Shown: in pieces, positions 44,067-56,233 of the stretch
Position numbering within the stretch: the stretch's first letter is position 1
Layout of the letters: every line of letters begins with the position of its first letter
Assembly (NCBI GenBank): GCA_004010275.1
Contig: RBWT01000006.1
Coordinates: 29,152 to 93,151 of the forward strand
Length of the DNA stretch: 64,000 nt
DNA from: Streptomyces huasconensis
GTDB lineage: Bacteria; Actinomycetota; Actinomycetes; Streptomycetales; Streptomycetaceae
Direction: 5' to 3'
Notes under the pieces: model-generated
What the model saw: the letters and a program-made list of their open reading frames with translations, nothing else
Database searches by the model: none
What the model was told of the DNA's origin: nothing
Position numbers and translations under genes: made by a program

Positions 44067-44094
44067 CCGACATGTGCCCGCCGACATGTGCCCG
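44067..44094 (+). repeat. Tandem 14-bp duplication at the 5' end of the ketosynthase fragment
   Basis: CCGACATGTGCCCG occurs twice, exactly adjacent. Fourteen is not a multiple of three, so the duplication shifts the frame and produces two candidate start regions. It marks the breakpoint at which the ketosynthase loses its N-terminal half. Confidence 0.85.
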
Positions 44095-44717
44095 CCCTGC
44101 AACGGCCTCCTCAACGCCATGGAGATCGCCGATGCCCTGATCCGCACCCACCAGTACCGGCGAGTCCTTATCTGCACCGGGGAACGGGGGAGCCTGCTTT
44201 CCCGCCAGCCACGCCAAAGCGGCAACGACCTCGCCGAGTTCCTGCCCGTCTGCACGCTGGGCGACCTCGGCGCGGCGCTCCTGATGGAGGCGGGGGAGCG
44301 CCCCGGAGTGCTCGGCGGTCACTTCAGGTCCAACTCCGCGGGCTGGCAGGCCGCCACCGTCAGCAACCCCTACTTCACGCCGGCCTTCGGCACGATGACC
44401 GTGCGCTTCGACTCAGTCGCTCTGGCCGCCTCCTTCCACGGCATGGAGACCGCGGCGTTCGACGCCCTGCGCGCCCTGGACCGCACGATCGACGACATCG
44501 ACCTGTTCTGCGTCCACCAGCCCTCCGTGGGCTTCGCCCACGCCATCTGCGAGGCGCTGGGCATCCCGAAGGACAAGGTCGTCCCCACCTTCCCGCAATA
44601 CGGCAACGTCGCCACGGCCAGCCTGCCCCTCCAACTGGTCGAAGCGACGCGGCAGGCCCGGCTGCCAGGCGGGCAGTGGCTCCCGTCGCGGCCGGGATGG
44701 TGCTCGTCGAGTGGTGA
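44074..44717 (+). pseudogene. 5'-truncated 3-oxoacyl-ACP synthase III-like gene
   Basis: Only the C-terminal two thirds of a FabH-type enzyme are present, about 215 residues of the usual 330. The active-site region survives as CNGLLNAMEIADALIRTHQY, the catalytic His as FCVHQPSVGFAHAICEALGI, and the Asn as PQYGNVATASLPLQL. The first 110 or so residues, including part of the first thiolase fold, are missing. A one-base shift near 44680 restores the family C terminus, VAAGMVLVEW, ending at 44717. The gene probably makes no active enzyme. The 14-base duplication lies at the truncation point. Confidence 0.7.
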
Positions 44718-44796
44718 CCCGGCATCACACGTGTGACGGCCAGAAACCGGTGCCGGCCACCCGCCGCCCCCGCGAACCGGCCCGGCCACGCGGCGG

Positions 44797-45894
44797 TCAG
44801 ACCGCGACCGGCGCCCCCTCCAGCAGCCGACGGGATGTCACGCACCGCGCGAGCCCCGCGCGGTTGGCGCCGATCGTGCTGGCCGAGGGCCCGTACCCCA
44901 CCAGGTGGACGCGGGGGTCGGCGGCCGCCCTGGTGCCCTCCATGCGGATGCCGCCGCCCGGCTCGCGCAGCCGCAGCGGGGCCAGGTGGTCGATCGCGGC
45001 GCGAAGCCAGTGGCCCACAGGATGACGTCCGCGTCGACCGCCGCCCGTCGTCCCACTCCGACCGCCGGCGCGTGATCCGGTCGAACATCGGCAGCCGGTC
45101 GAGGACCCCGTCGGCCCGCGCCTGCCGGATCGCGTCGTTCACCGGCAGCCCGGTCACGGACACCACGCTGCGCGGCGGCAGCGGCGTACGCGCTCTCGAC
45201 CATGGCGACCGCCGAGCGCCCCCAGTTCTCGTCGAACGGACCCTCGCGGAACACCGGTGGGCGCCGGGTGACCCAGGTGGTCTCCGCCGCGTACGGAGCG
45301 ATTTCCATCAGGTGCTGCGTGCCCGACGCGCCACCGCCGACGACGATCACCCGCTGTCCCGCGAACGCCTCGGGGCTCGGGTAGATCGCGGTGTGCAACT
45401 GCCGTCCGCGGAACGTGTCCTGGCCCGGGTAGCGCGGCCAGAACGGCCGGTCCCACGTGCCCGTCGCGTTGATCAGCGCGCGCGTCGACCAGGTGCCCGC
45501 CGAGGTCTCCACGAGCAGCCGCCCGCCCTCGCCCTCCCACACCTCGCGTACGACGACGAGGCGCCGCACCCGCAGGTCGAAGCGGTCCTCGTACGCCGTG
45601 AAGTACTCCCCGATCACCTCCGATGACGGCCGCGCGGGGTCGGCGCCGGTCAGCTCCATGCCGGGGAGCGCGTGCATGCCGTGCACCTTGCCGTACGTCA
45701 GCGAGGGCCACCGGAACTGCCAGGCGCCGCCGGGCCGGGGCGCGTGATCGAGGACCACGAAGTCCCGGCCGCGCGAAACCCACCCGCCGCAGGTGGTAGG
45801 CGCTGGAAAGGCCGGCCTGACCTGCGCCGATGACCACCACGTCCACGTCGAGCGCCGCCGCGGCGGCTGTGTCTCGTACCCCGATGTAGTTCAC
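44797..45894 (-). CDS. Flavin-containing monooxygenase (three frameshifts)
   Basis: About 365 residues. The FAD motif is VVVIGAGQAGLSSAYHLRRV, and then WQFRWPSLTYGKVHGMHALP. NATGTWDRPFWPRYPGQDTF, the NADPH motif VIVVGGGASGTQHLMEIA, and VDADVILWATGF follow, as in the FMO/trk-type oxidoreductases. Frames change near 45770, 45180 and 45030. It lies 52 bases after ssuD on the same strand, so it may belong to the sulfonate operon and oxidise a sulfur or nitrogen compound. The GTG start is at 45894. Confidence 0.82.
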
Positions 45895-45946
45895 GGTTCT
45901 ACTAACCGTGTCGGGAGTCGAGATCTTCCCGGTGGCCCTCCGCCGC

Positions 45947-47155
45947 TCAGCGTCCGCCCGCCACCAGCAGCGGAGCACCGCCGGGAGCCGACGCGGGGCG
46001 GCCGTTCGCCGCGGGCACCCCGGTGAGCGGCGAGGCGGGGATGCGGGCCAGCAGGCCGCCGCCGCGCAGGTCGGGGATGACGCCCTCGCCGAACCAGTAC
46101 GCCTCTTCGAGGTGCGGGTAGCCGGACAGCACGAAATGCTCGATGCCGAGCGCGTGGTACTCCTCGATCCGGTCGGCGACGTCCGCGTGACTGCCGACGA
46201 GGGCGGTGCCCGCGCCGCCGCGTACGAGGCCGACCCCGGCCCAGAGGTTCGGCGCGATCTCCAGCTTGTCGCGGGAGCCGCCGTGCAGCGCCAGCATCCG
46301 CTGCTGGCCGACCGACTCGCTGCGGCCGAGCGCCTCCTGGGCCGCGGCGATCGTGTCCGGGTCCAGATCGTCCAGCAGCCGGTTCGTGGTCGCCCACGCC
46401 TCGGCCGAGGAGTCGCGGGAGATGGTGTGCAGCCGGATGCCGAAGCGGACGGTACGCCCCTCCCGCTCGGCCAGCCCTCGGACCCAGTCGATCTTCTGCT
46501 CGACCTGCTCCGGAGGCTCGCCCCACGTCAGATACACGTCCGTGTGCCGGGCCGCGACCGGACCGGCCGCCGCCGAGGAACCCCCGAAGAAGACCTCCGG
46601 CAGCGGGTCGGGCGGCAGCGCGGTCAGCCCGCCCTCCACCTGGTAGTGCTCACCGTCGAAGTCGTAGGGCCGGCCGCTCCACACCCCTCGTACGACCGAG
46701 AGGAACTCATCGGTGCGGGCGTAGCGGCGATCGTGGTCCAAGTGGTCGCCGAACCGCCGCTGTTCGGTCGCGTCGCCGCCCGTCACCACGTTGAGCAGCA
46801 GCCGTCCGCGCGTGATGCGCTGGTACGTGGCCGCCATCTGCGCCGCGAGCACGGGGGAGAGGACACCGGGACGGAAGGCGACGAGGAACTTGAGCCGCTC
46901 CGTGTGCTGCGCGAGCGCGACCGTCGTCAGCCAGGCGTCCTCGCACCAGGTGCCGGTCGGCGTGAGCACCGCCTCGAAGCCCAACTGCTCGGCGGCCTTG
47001 GCGATCTGGGCGAGTTACGCGATGTCCGGCGCGCGGATGCCGCTGACCGGGGTCACGCGGGAGCGCGTGATGCCGCCGTCGGTGTAGGCGTGCCGGTCGA
47101 CGAGGGTGCGGCCGTCGCCGCCGGTCGGCAGGAACCAGTGCAGGTGGACGGTCAT
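45947..47155 (-). CDS. ssuD: FMNH2-dependent alkanesulfonate monooxygenase (in-frame TAA)
   Basis: About 402 codons. The sequence tracks E. coli Ssu[13 protein letters not shown] at the start, [64 protein letters not shown] and [20 protein letters not shown]. It releases sulfite from alkanesulfonates using reduced flavin. A TAA at 47015-47017 interrupts codon 47 where the family has Tyr (expected [13 protein letters not shown]), without a frame change. The start at 47155 is preceded by GAGGAG, which is also the end of ssuA. A single base error (TAC to TAA) is the simplest reading. Confidence 0.88.
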
Positions 47156-47157
47156 GG

Positions 47158-48223
47158 TCAGGACTCCTCGCGGTTCGGGTGCTCGTCGTACGTGCGCGGC
47201 TTGCTGGTGGAGGGCGGCAGATCGCCGTTGAAGCGGGTGTCGACGAAATCGCCGAAGTCGATGCGGCGCGGGATCAGCTTCAGCTCGGTGAAGGTGTCCG
47301 CGATCTCCTGCTCGGAGGCCACGGCGTTCTTGTCCACCGCCACCGGAACCCGCGTGCCGTTGGTGCGCTTGACCGCGTCGAGCGCCACCTCGTAGGGCAG
47401 GCCGGTGTCCTTCGCCCAGACCTTCGCCCACGCCCGAGGGTGTTCGTGGACCCAGTCCTGCGCCCTGCGCAGCCGCTTGAGATAGTCGGCGACGGCCGCC
47501 GACTTCTTCTTGTCCCGCAGCGCGCCGGGCGCCGCGACCTGGAAGCTCAGGCCGTTCACGACACCGTCGCCGTCGGTCAGGACCCGGCCCTTCCCCGCCC
47601 GCAGCACCTGTGAGGTGTACGGGTCCCAGACCGCCCAGGCGTCCACCTTGCCGCCGGTGAAGGCGGCCAGTGCGTCGGCCGGTTGCAGGTACTTCACCTC
47701 GATGTCCTTGAGGCCGAGGCCCGCCTTCTCCAGGGAGGCGATCAGCTGGAAGTGCGCGGAGGACCCCTGGGCCACGGCGACGGACCTGCCCTTGAGGTCC
47801 CGCGGCTTCTTCAGGGGCGAGCCGTCCGGGACGAGGATCGCCTCGCCCGCCGCCGTGCCGTGCGTCGCGGCGACCACGGAGATCTTCGAGCCCGCGCCCG
47901 CCGCGAACACCGGCGGGGTGTTGCCCACCGCGCCGATGTCGACGGCCTTGGCGTTGACGGCCTCCAGGAGCGGTGGCCCGGAGGTGAAGGTCGACCAGCG
48001 GATCTTGTACGTGAGGTCGTCCAGCTCTCCGGCCGCGCGCAGCACGGCCTCGGAACCGCCGCGCTGGTCCCCGACGTTGAGGGTGAGCGCCCCCTTGCCG
48101 TCGGTGCCGCCGCCCGCGCCGCCGACCGAGGTGCCGGCCGACGAGGTACCGGAAGCAGGCGGCGAGCAGCAGGGCCAGGGGGAGGAGCAGGGCGGCGGGG
48201 GCGGGATGTGGTCGTCGTGGCAT
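47158..48223 (-). CDS. ssuA: Aliphatic sulfonate ABC transporter substrate-binding protein (one frameshift)
   Basis: About 355 residues. The N-terminal signal ([17 protein letters not shown]) has a lipobox, so the protein is a lipoprotein. After a frame change near 48150 the mature domain reads [58 protein letters not shown] and [16 protein letters not shown], the SsuA/TauA pattern. It captures sulfonates outside the cell for SsuBC. Its TGA sits three bases before the ssuD start. Confidence 0.88.
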
Positions 48224-48354
48224 GGCGTGTTCCGTTCGGTCGGTCGATGCGGGAGAGGCGAGGGGAGGGGCCAGGGGCTCGCAGAGGGCTGGCGGGTAGA
48301 GCTGGCGGACAGGGCTGACAGGTCGGGGCTGACAGCCGGGCTGCCGGGCCGGGG

Positions 48355-49127
48355 TCAGGCGGTGGCGGTCTCGGCGGGCGCCTCCACGCCGAGGCGACGG
48401 AGCAGCTCCTCGCGCAGTCCGGCGAAGCGCGGGTCGGCGATGCCGCGCGGCCGCTCCAGGTCGATCCGCCGCTCGTACGCGATGACGCCGCCGTCCATCA
48501 CGAGGACCCGGTCGGCGAGCAGCACCGCTTCCTCCACGTCGTGCGTGACGAGCAGGACCGCGCAGCCGCGCCGCTGCCACAGCTCGTCGACGAGCCGCTG
48601 CGCCTTGATGCGGGTGAGGGCGTCCAGCGCGCCGAACGGCTCGTCGAGCAGGAGCAGGCTCGGGTTCCCGTACCAGCGCCCGGGCCAGGGAGGCGCGCTG
48701 GGCCTCGCCGCCGGAGAGCGTCTTGGGCCAGGCGCCGGTGCGGTGCCGCAGGCCCACCTCCGCGAGCGCCTGTTCGGCGACCGCCCGCCCGGGCTTGCCC
48801 GGCAGGCCGAGCAGGACGTTGCGCCACACCCGCTTCCACGGCAGGAGGCGGGGCGCCTGGAACGCCACGGCCTTGCGGCGCGGCTACGAGGACGGTGCCC
48901 TCGACGTCGCGGTCGAGTCCCGCGAGGATGCGCAGAAGCGTCGACTTGCCGCAGCCGCTGCGGCCGAGGAGCGCCACGAACTCGCCCGGCCGGACGTCGA
49001 GATGGAGATCGTCGACGACGGGGCGCCCGTCGAAGGAGCGGGTGAGGCCGTGGACGCGTACGGCGGACGCGGGGCCCGGGACAGGGCTCGGGACGGGGTG
49101 CGAAGCGGGGGCGTCGGTCGGGGTCAT
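48355..49127 (-). CDS. ssuB: Aliphatic sulfonate ABC transporter ATP-binding protein (frameshifted)
   Basis: About 255 residues spread over three frames. Walker A is [20 protein letters not shown], the Q-loop region is [20 protein letters not shown], the signature is [20 protein letters not shown], Walker B and D-loop read [15 protein letters not shown], and the H-loop is [20 protein letters not shown]. Breaks fall near 48875 and 48665. The ATG at 49127 overlaps the ssuC stop. It drives sulfonate import. Confidence 0.85.
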
Positions 49128-49987
49128 CGGCCGGTGAACGTCGGTCGCCATTGCAGCAGGAGCCTTTCGAGGGTGCGGACGATGAAGTCGGCGAAGAGGC
49201 CGAGGAAGGCGTAGACGATCAGGCAGACCACGATCACGTCGGTCCGCAGGAAGTCACGGGCCTGGACCATGAGGAACCCGATGCCGGAATCGGCGTTGAC
49301 CTGCTCGGCGAAGACGAGCGCGAGCCAGGCGATGCCCAGGGAGTAGCGCAGTCCCGTCATGGCCCCCGGCAGCGCGCCGGGCAGCACGACATGCCGTACG
49401 AGACCCCAGCGCGACAGGCCGAGCGACTCCCCGGCCTCGATCAACTGCGCGTCCACGCCCCGGATGCCGGCGTACACGTTGAGGTAGAGCGGGAAGGAGA
49501 CGCCGAGCGCGATGATGGCGATCTTGGGCGTCTCGCCGATGCCGAACCAGATGATGAACAGCGGGATGAGCCCGACGAACGGCACGGTGCGCAGCATCTG
49601 CACACCGGCGTCCACGAGGTCCTCGCCGACCCGGAAGAGCCCGGAGACCAGGGCGAGTGCCGTACCGGCGACGATGCCGAACAGCAGCCCGACAGCGACC
49701 CGGCGGAGAGAGACGCCCATGGCGGACGGCAGCGAGCCGTCCCGGATCAGATCACCGGCGACATGGGCGATGGTCCCCGGTGAAGCGAGTACGTCACCGG
49801 TCAACACGCCCGTGGCGCTGAGGAGTTGCCAGAGCGCGAGGGCGAGAACCGGCCCGGAGGTGCGGCGCAGCCAGCGGGGGAGGCGGGTCCGGTGGCTGGA
49901 GGAGGGGACGAGGGCTTCGAGTTCCGGAGCGGCGGATATAGGGGAAATGTTGGTCGAGGCATGCGGAGAGGCATGGCTGACGCTCAT
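49124..49987 (-). CDS. ssuC: Aliphatic sulfonate ABC transporter permease
   Basis: An intact 287-residue membrane protein with six hydrophobic segments. The EAA loop reads YAGIRGVDAQLIEAGESLGL, and PGALPGAMTGLRYSLGIAWL, VFAEQVNADSGIGFLMVQAR follow, typical of the SsuC/TauC family. I placed the start at the ATG at 49987, which has GGAG eight bases upstream. The first gene after the leader peptide, it is coupled to ssuB by an ATGA overlap. Confidence 0.9.
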   Translation of the reverse strand: MSVSHASPHASTNISPISAAPELEALVPSSSHRTRLPRWLRRTSGPVLALALWQLLSATGVLTGDVLASPGTIAHVAGDLIRDGSLPSAMGVSLRRVAVGLLFGIVAGTALALVSGLFRVGEDLVDAGVQMLRTVPFVGLIPLFIIWFGIGETPKIAIIALGVSFPLYLNVYAGIRGVDAQLIEAGESLGLSRWGLVRHVVLPGALPGAMTGLRYSLGIAWLALVFAEQVNADSGIGFLMVQARDFLRTDVIVVCLIVYAFLGLFADFIVRTLERLLLQWRPTFTGR

Positions 49988-50189
49988 AGGCGCTCCACGG
50001 CAGGGAGAAGGGGGGGAGGGGGAGGAAGGGAGGGGGGCGGTCGGCACAGGCGTGCCTCAACCGTGTCCGGTTCGTGCGATTCGTGCGGGTCTACGGGTCA
50101 GACGCCGTGCGCCCGGAATCCGCGTGAGGTCGGGCGGGACAGCGGGACACGGATGGCCCGCGCACAAGAGAACAGCGGATGAGAAGGCG

Positions 50190-50273
50190 TCAGCAGCCGC
50201 GGCGACACGCGGAGGAGGCCACCCGCAGCAGGTCGATGTGACCGCGCGTGGTGAGCAGGGCTGAACGCGACAT
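50190..50273 (-). CDS. Small leader peptide of the sulfonate operon
   Basis: A 27-residue frame: MSRSALLTTRGHIDLLR, then VASSACRRGC. It fits the recurring actinobacterial pattern of a short leader (L-T-x-R-x-H-I-D-L-x-R-x-x-S-x-x-C) placed in front of sulfur-uptake and cysteine genes. Two cysteines at the end suit attenuation in response to cysteine supply, with slow decoding allowing downstream transcription. It precedes ssuC by about 200 bases on the same strand. The gene is too short for routine calling. That it acts as an attenuator is inferred from the family pattern. Confidence 0.75.
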   Translation of the reverse strand: MSRSALLTTRGHIDLLRVASSACRRGC

Positions 50274-50375
50274 GCCGCAGAACGTAGCGAGATCGCGTAC
50301 GCAGGGTCAACGGTGTCTCGAGAGCCGGACATCCCGTATCGCGGGTCGGAAGGCGGGGTGAGGGATGATGGGGGT

Positions 50376-50798
50376 ATGTCCGATGCGTTCACCACCCGAA
50401 TCCTGCGAGTCACCACCGGTTCGAGCGAGCGGGTCCTCGACCTCACCCGTGACTGCGAAGCCTTCCTGAGCGAGGCGGCGGCCGGCCGCGACGGCCTCCT
50501 CAACATCTTCGTCCCGCACGCCACGGCGGGCGTCGCCATCCTGGAGACGGGCGCGGGCAGCGACGACGACCTCCTCGCCGCGCTGCACACCCTGCTCCCC
50601 GCCGACGACCGCTGGCAGCACCGCCACGGCAGCCCCGGCCACGGACGCGACCACGTCCTGCCCGCCCTGGTCCCGCCCCACGCGACCCTCGCGGTGGTGG
50701 GCGGGGCCTGGAGCTGGGCACGTGGGCAGTCGGTGTGCCTGGTCGACACGAACGTCGACAACCCGGACCGCCGGGTGCGGTTGAGCTTCCTGGGGTGA
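50376..50798 (+). CDS. YjbQ/UPF0047 family protein (secondary thiamine-phosphate synthase type)
   Basis: An intact 140-residue protein. The signature FVPHATAGVAILETGAGSDD and HRHGSPGHGRDHVLPALVPP, then VDTNVDNPDRRVRLSFLG are family hallmarks, with three conserved His that probably form an active site. The family is conserved across bacteria and has weak thiamine-phosphate synthase activity in E. coli. It is divergent from the sulfonate leader peptide. Confidence 0.88.
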   Translation: MSDAFTTRILRVTTGSSERVLDLTRDCEAFLSEAAAGRDGLLNIFVPHATAGVAILETGAGSDDDLLAALHTLLPADDRWQHRHGSPGHGRDHVLPALVPPHATLAVVGGAWSWARGQSVCLVDTNVDNPDRRVRLSFLG

Positions 50799-50880
50799 GC
50801 GAGGTGAGCGAGGGGGTCATCACGAGGGACCGCCGTCGTTCCAGGTGAGGCGCGTCTCACCGGGCCGGTGGCTCTTGTCC

Positions 50881-50896
50881 ATGCAACGAGTTGCAT
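50881..50896. promoter_or_regulatory. Perfect palindrome, probable PadR operator
   Basis: ATGCAACGAGTTGCAT is a 7-2-7 palindrome ending 14 bases before the PadR start. PadR regulators typically bind AT-flanked palindromes with ATG and CAT ends close to their own promoters. Autoregulation of padR and the following acyl-CoA dehydrogenase is likely. Confidence 0.7.
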
Positions 50897-50910
50897 AGAA
50901 GGATCGGCGC

Positions 50911-51467
50911 ATGGCGCTAGAGCACGCGATCCTCGTCTCGCTGCTGGAGAAGCCGGGCTCCGGCTATGAGCTGGCCCGGCGGTTCGAGCGGTCCATCGGC
51001 TACTTCTGGACCGCCACCCACCAGCAGATCTACCGCGTCCTCAAGCGGATGGAGGGCGACGGCTGGATCGACGCCCGCGAGGTGGAGCAGCAGGCGCGGC
51101 CGGACAAGAAGGAGTACTCCGTCACCGCCCTCGGCCGCTCCGCCCTGTCCGCGTGGCTGCACGAGCCCATCGCGCCCGAGAGCGTCCGGCACGAACTCGC
51201 CGTGAAGATCCGCGGCGCGGCTTTCGACGACCCGGTCGCGCTGATCCGCGAGGTCGAGCGGTACCGCGAGGAGCACGCCGAGCGGCTCGGCGCGATCTCG
51301 CGGGGGAGCGGCGGGACTTCACCGGTCCCGACGCTCCCGCGCCGCCCGACGCCGGGCAGCAGCTCCAGCACGTCGTGCTGCGCGGCGGCATCGCGTACGA
51401 ACGCATGACGCTCGCCTGGCTCGACGACGTGATCGACACCCTCCACCGGCTCGGCCCCCAGGGCTGA
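50911..51467 (+). CDS. PadR family transcriptional regulator (one frameshift)
   Basis: About 186 residues. The winged helix is visible in ILVSLLEKPGSGYELARRFE, FWTATHQQIYRVLKRMEGDG, and WIDAREVEQQARPDKKEYSV. The helical C terminus contains VERYREEHAERLGA and then, after a shift near 51297, HVVLRGGIAYERMTLAWLDD, as in PadR subfamily 2 (Vir_act_alpha_C). It sits directly upstream of the acyl-CoA dehydrogenase gene, 41 bases away, and behind the palindrome. Confidence 0.88.
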
Positions 51468-51508
51468 GCGCCCCGTACCCCTCACCCCTCAGGAATAGGC
51501 GGACCCTC

Positions 51509-53250
51509 ATGGCCGACGCGCTGCTGTTCAACCCCCGCACCTACGACCCGACGCACTTCGACCCCGAGACCCGCAGGCTGCTGCGCGCCACCGTCGACTG
51601 GTTCGAGGCCCGCGGCAAGCGCAGGCTGATCGAGGACTACCGCTCCCGAGCCTGGCTGGCGGACTTCCTGGAGTTCTCCGCCAAGGAGAAGCTGTTCGCG
51701 ACCTTCCTCACCCCGGCCTCGGCGGCCGAGGACGGCCCGGACAAGCGGTGGGACACCGCCCGGATCGCCGCCCTCAACGAGATCTTCGGCTTCTACGGGC
51801 TCGACTACTGGTATGCCTGGCAGGTGACCATCCTCGGTCTCGGCCCGGTGTGGCAGAGCGACAACGCGGCGGCGCGCGAGCGGGCGGCCGAACTCCTGGA
51901 CCAGGGCGAGGTGTTCGCGTTCGGCCTGTCGGAGAAGGCTCACGGCGCCGACATCTACTCCACGGACATGCTGCTGGAGCCCGATGGCGCCGGCGGTTTC
52001 CGGGCGAGCGGCTCCAAGTACTACATCGGCAACGGCAACGCCGCCGGGCTCGTCTCCGTCTTCGGCCGCCGCACCGACGTCGAGGGCCCCGACGGGTACG
52101 TCTTCTTCGCCGCCGACAGCCGCCACGAGGCGTACCACCTGGTCAAGAACGTCGTCGACTCCTCGAAGTACGTGAGCGAGTTCCGCCTGGAGGAATACCC
52201 CGTCGGCCCCCAGGATGTCCTGCACACCGGCCGCGCCGCCTTCGACGCCGCGCTGAACACCGTCAACGTCGGCAAGTTCAACCTCTGCACCGCCTCGATC
52301 GGCATCTGTGAGCACGCGATGTACGAGGCCGTCACCCACGCCCACCACCGCATCCTGTACGGGCGTCCCGTCACCGCCTTCCCGCACGTGCGCCGCGAGC
52401 TGACCGACGCCTACGTCCGTCTCGTCGGCATGAAGCTGTTCAGCGACCGCGCCGTCGACTACTTCCGCACCGCCGGGCCCGAGGACCGCCGCTACCTCCT
52501 CTTCAACCCGATGACGAAGATGAAGGTGACCACGGAGGGCGAGAAGGTCATCGACCTGATGTGGGACGTCATCGCCGCCAAGGGCTTCGAGAAGGACAAC
52601 TACTTCGCCCAGGCCGCGATCGAGATCCGGGGGCTGCCCAAGCTGGAGGGCACGGTCCACGTCAATCTCGCGCTGATCCTCAAGTTCATGCGCAACCACC
52701 TGCTGGACCCGGCCGAGTACGCGCCCGTGTCGACCCGCCTCGACGCCGCCGACGACGCGTTCCTCTTCCGCCAGGGACCGGCCCGCGGCCTCGGCTCCGT
52801 ACGCTTCCACGACTGGCGTCCCGCCTTCGACGCGTACGCCCGCGTGGCCAAATCGCCCGCTTCCGCGAGCAGGCCGACGCCCTGTGCGAGTTCGTCACCA
52901 CGGCCGCGCCCGACGAGGAGCAGAGCCGCGACCTCGACCTCCTCCTCGCCGTCGGCCAGCTGTTCGCGCTGGTCGTGCACGGCCAGCTGATCCTGGAGCA
53001 GGCGCGCCTGACCGGGCTCGACGAGGACGTCCTCGACGAGCTGTTCGCCGTTCTCGTACGCGACTTCTCCGCGCACGCCGTCGAACTGCACGGCAAGGAC
53101 TCCGCCACCGAGGAGCAGCAGCGCTGGGCACTGGGCGCCGTGCGGCGTCCGGTCGTCGACGAGGCCCGCTCGGCGCGCGTGTGGGAGGCCGTCGAGTCGC
53201 TGGCGGGCGCCTACGAGATGGCGCCGCAGCCGGCGCCGGACCGCGCCCGT
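51509..53250 (+). CDS. Acyl-CoA dehydrogenase family protein (frameshifted, 3' end uncertain)
   Basis: About 580 residues, longer than a standard 380-residue enzyme. FGLSEKAHGADIYSTDMLLE is the FAD/substrate motif, YYIGNGNAAGLVSVFGRRTD and VGKFNLCTASIGICEHAMYE follow, and the C-terminal helices include GRPVTAFPHVRRELTDAYVR. The N-terminal extension and the long C-terminal part (LILEQARLTGLDEDVLDELF) resemble large ACADs. The frame changes near 52850. The stop is not resolved: the open frame runs through the opposite-strand furA gene, so a shift close to 53250 is likely. The reaction may be an alpha-beta oxidation of an unusual acyl-CoA. Confidence 0.82.
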
Positions 53251-53253
53251 GCC

Positions 53254-53670
53254 TCAGGCGCGGGCGCACTCCGGGCAGCGGCCACGGTAGGTCATCTCGA
53301 CCGCGGAGATGGTGAAGCCGAACCGCTCCGCGGCCGGCAGGGCGCTCAGCGGATCGCCGGTGGGGTGGACGTCCCGGATCGCGCCGCAGGTCGAGCAGAT
53401 CAGGTGCTGGTGGGGGCGGTGGGCGTTGGGGTCGTAGCGCTTGGCGCGGCCGTCCGTGGCCACCTCCAGGACCTCGCCGAGCGAGACCAGTTCGCCGAGG
53501 GTGTTGTAGACCGTGGCGCGCGAGATCTCCGGCAGCCGGTCGGTGGCGCGCGCGAGCACCTCGTCCGCGGTGAGATGGACGTGGTCGCCGTTGAGCACCT
53601 CGGCGACCACCCGGCGCTGAGCGGTCATCCGCCAGCCGCGCCCGCGCAGCCGTTCCAGCAGGTCACTCAT
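53254..53670 (-). CDS. furA: Fur family regulator next to katG (CatR/FurA type)
   Basis: A 138-residue protein. The winged helix (MTAQRRVVAEVLNGDHVHLT, ISRATVYNTLGELVSLGEVL) is followed by the metal and dimer domain with HQHLICSTCG and CPEC, the four Cys of a structural zinc site. Peroxide-sensing Fur members repress catalase-peroxidase genes until oxidised. The gene is divergent from katG with 276 bases between them. I prefer the ATG at 53670 to the GTG at 53676. Confidence 0.9.
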   Translation of the reverse strand: MSDLLERLRGRGWRMTAQRRVVAEVLNGDHVHLTADEVLARATDRLPEISRATVYNTLGELVSLGEVLEVATDGRAKRYDPNAHRPHQHLICSTCGAIRDVHPTGDPLSALPAAERFGFTISAVEMTYRGRCPECARA

Positions 53671-53730
53671 TGCCACCAGCCTTCGTGTGCGTCGTCCGAC
53701 AACTGACTTCTCATGGGCTTGTCCGCCGTA

Positions 53731-53758
53731 TTGACTTGGACTTGGTCCATCGTAGGAT
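53731..53758 (+). promoter_or_regulatory. Candidate katG promoter
   Basis: TTGACT and TAGGAT are 16 bases apart, close to a vegetative-type promoter, in the furA-katG gap. The distance to the katG ATG is about 190 bases. A FurA operator is expected to overlap this region, but I see no clear inverted repeat. Confidence 0.5.
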
Positions 53759-53922
53759 CGGCTCCGGCCGTAGCCAAGGGACAGGGCAACAGCAGGGAAA
53801 AGTACGTGACTTCAGGGGACGGGTCCGTTCGTCGCGGAGCCGGGTACCCCGGTCACGGGCGATCCATGCGGCGAGCGCACCGCCCCGTTTTTGGTGACGT
53901 CCGCAGCTCCCGAGCAGTGTGA

Positions 53923-56189
<2,267 letters not shown>

Positions 56190-56193
56190 CCGT

Positions 56194-56220
56194 CCCGGCC
56201 GCCCGCGAGGGCCGGCCGGG
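56194..56220 (+). terminator. Intrinsic terminator after katG
   Basis: CCCGGCCG and CGGCCGGG, with a short inner stem, form a GC-rich hairpin that begins five bases after the katG stop. There is no T tract. Confidence 0.6.
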
Positions 56221-56233
56221 CCGTCGCAGGACT

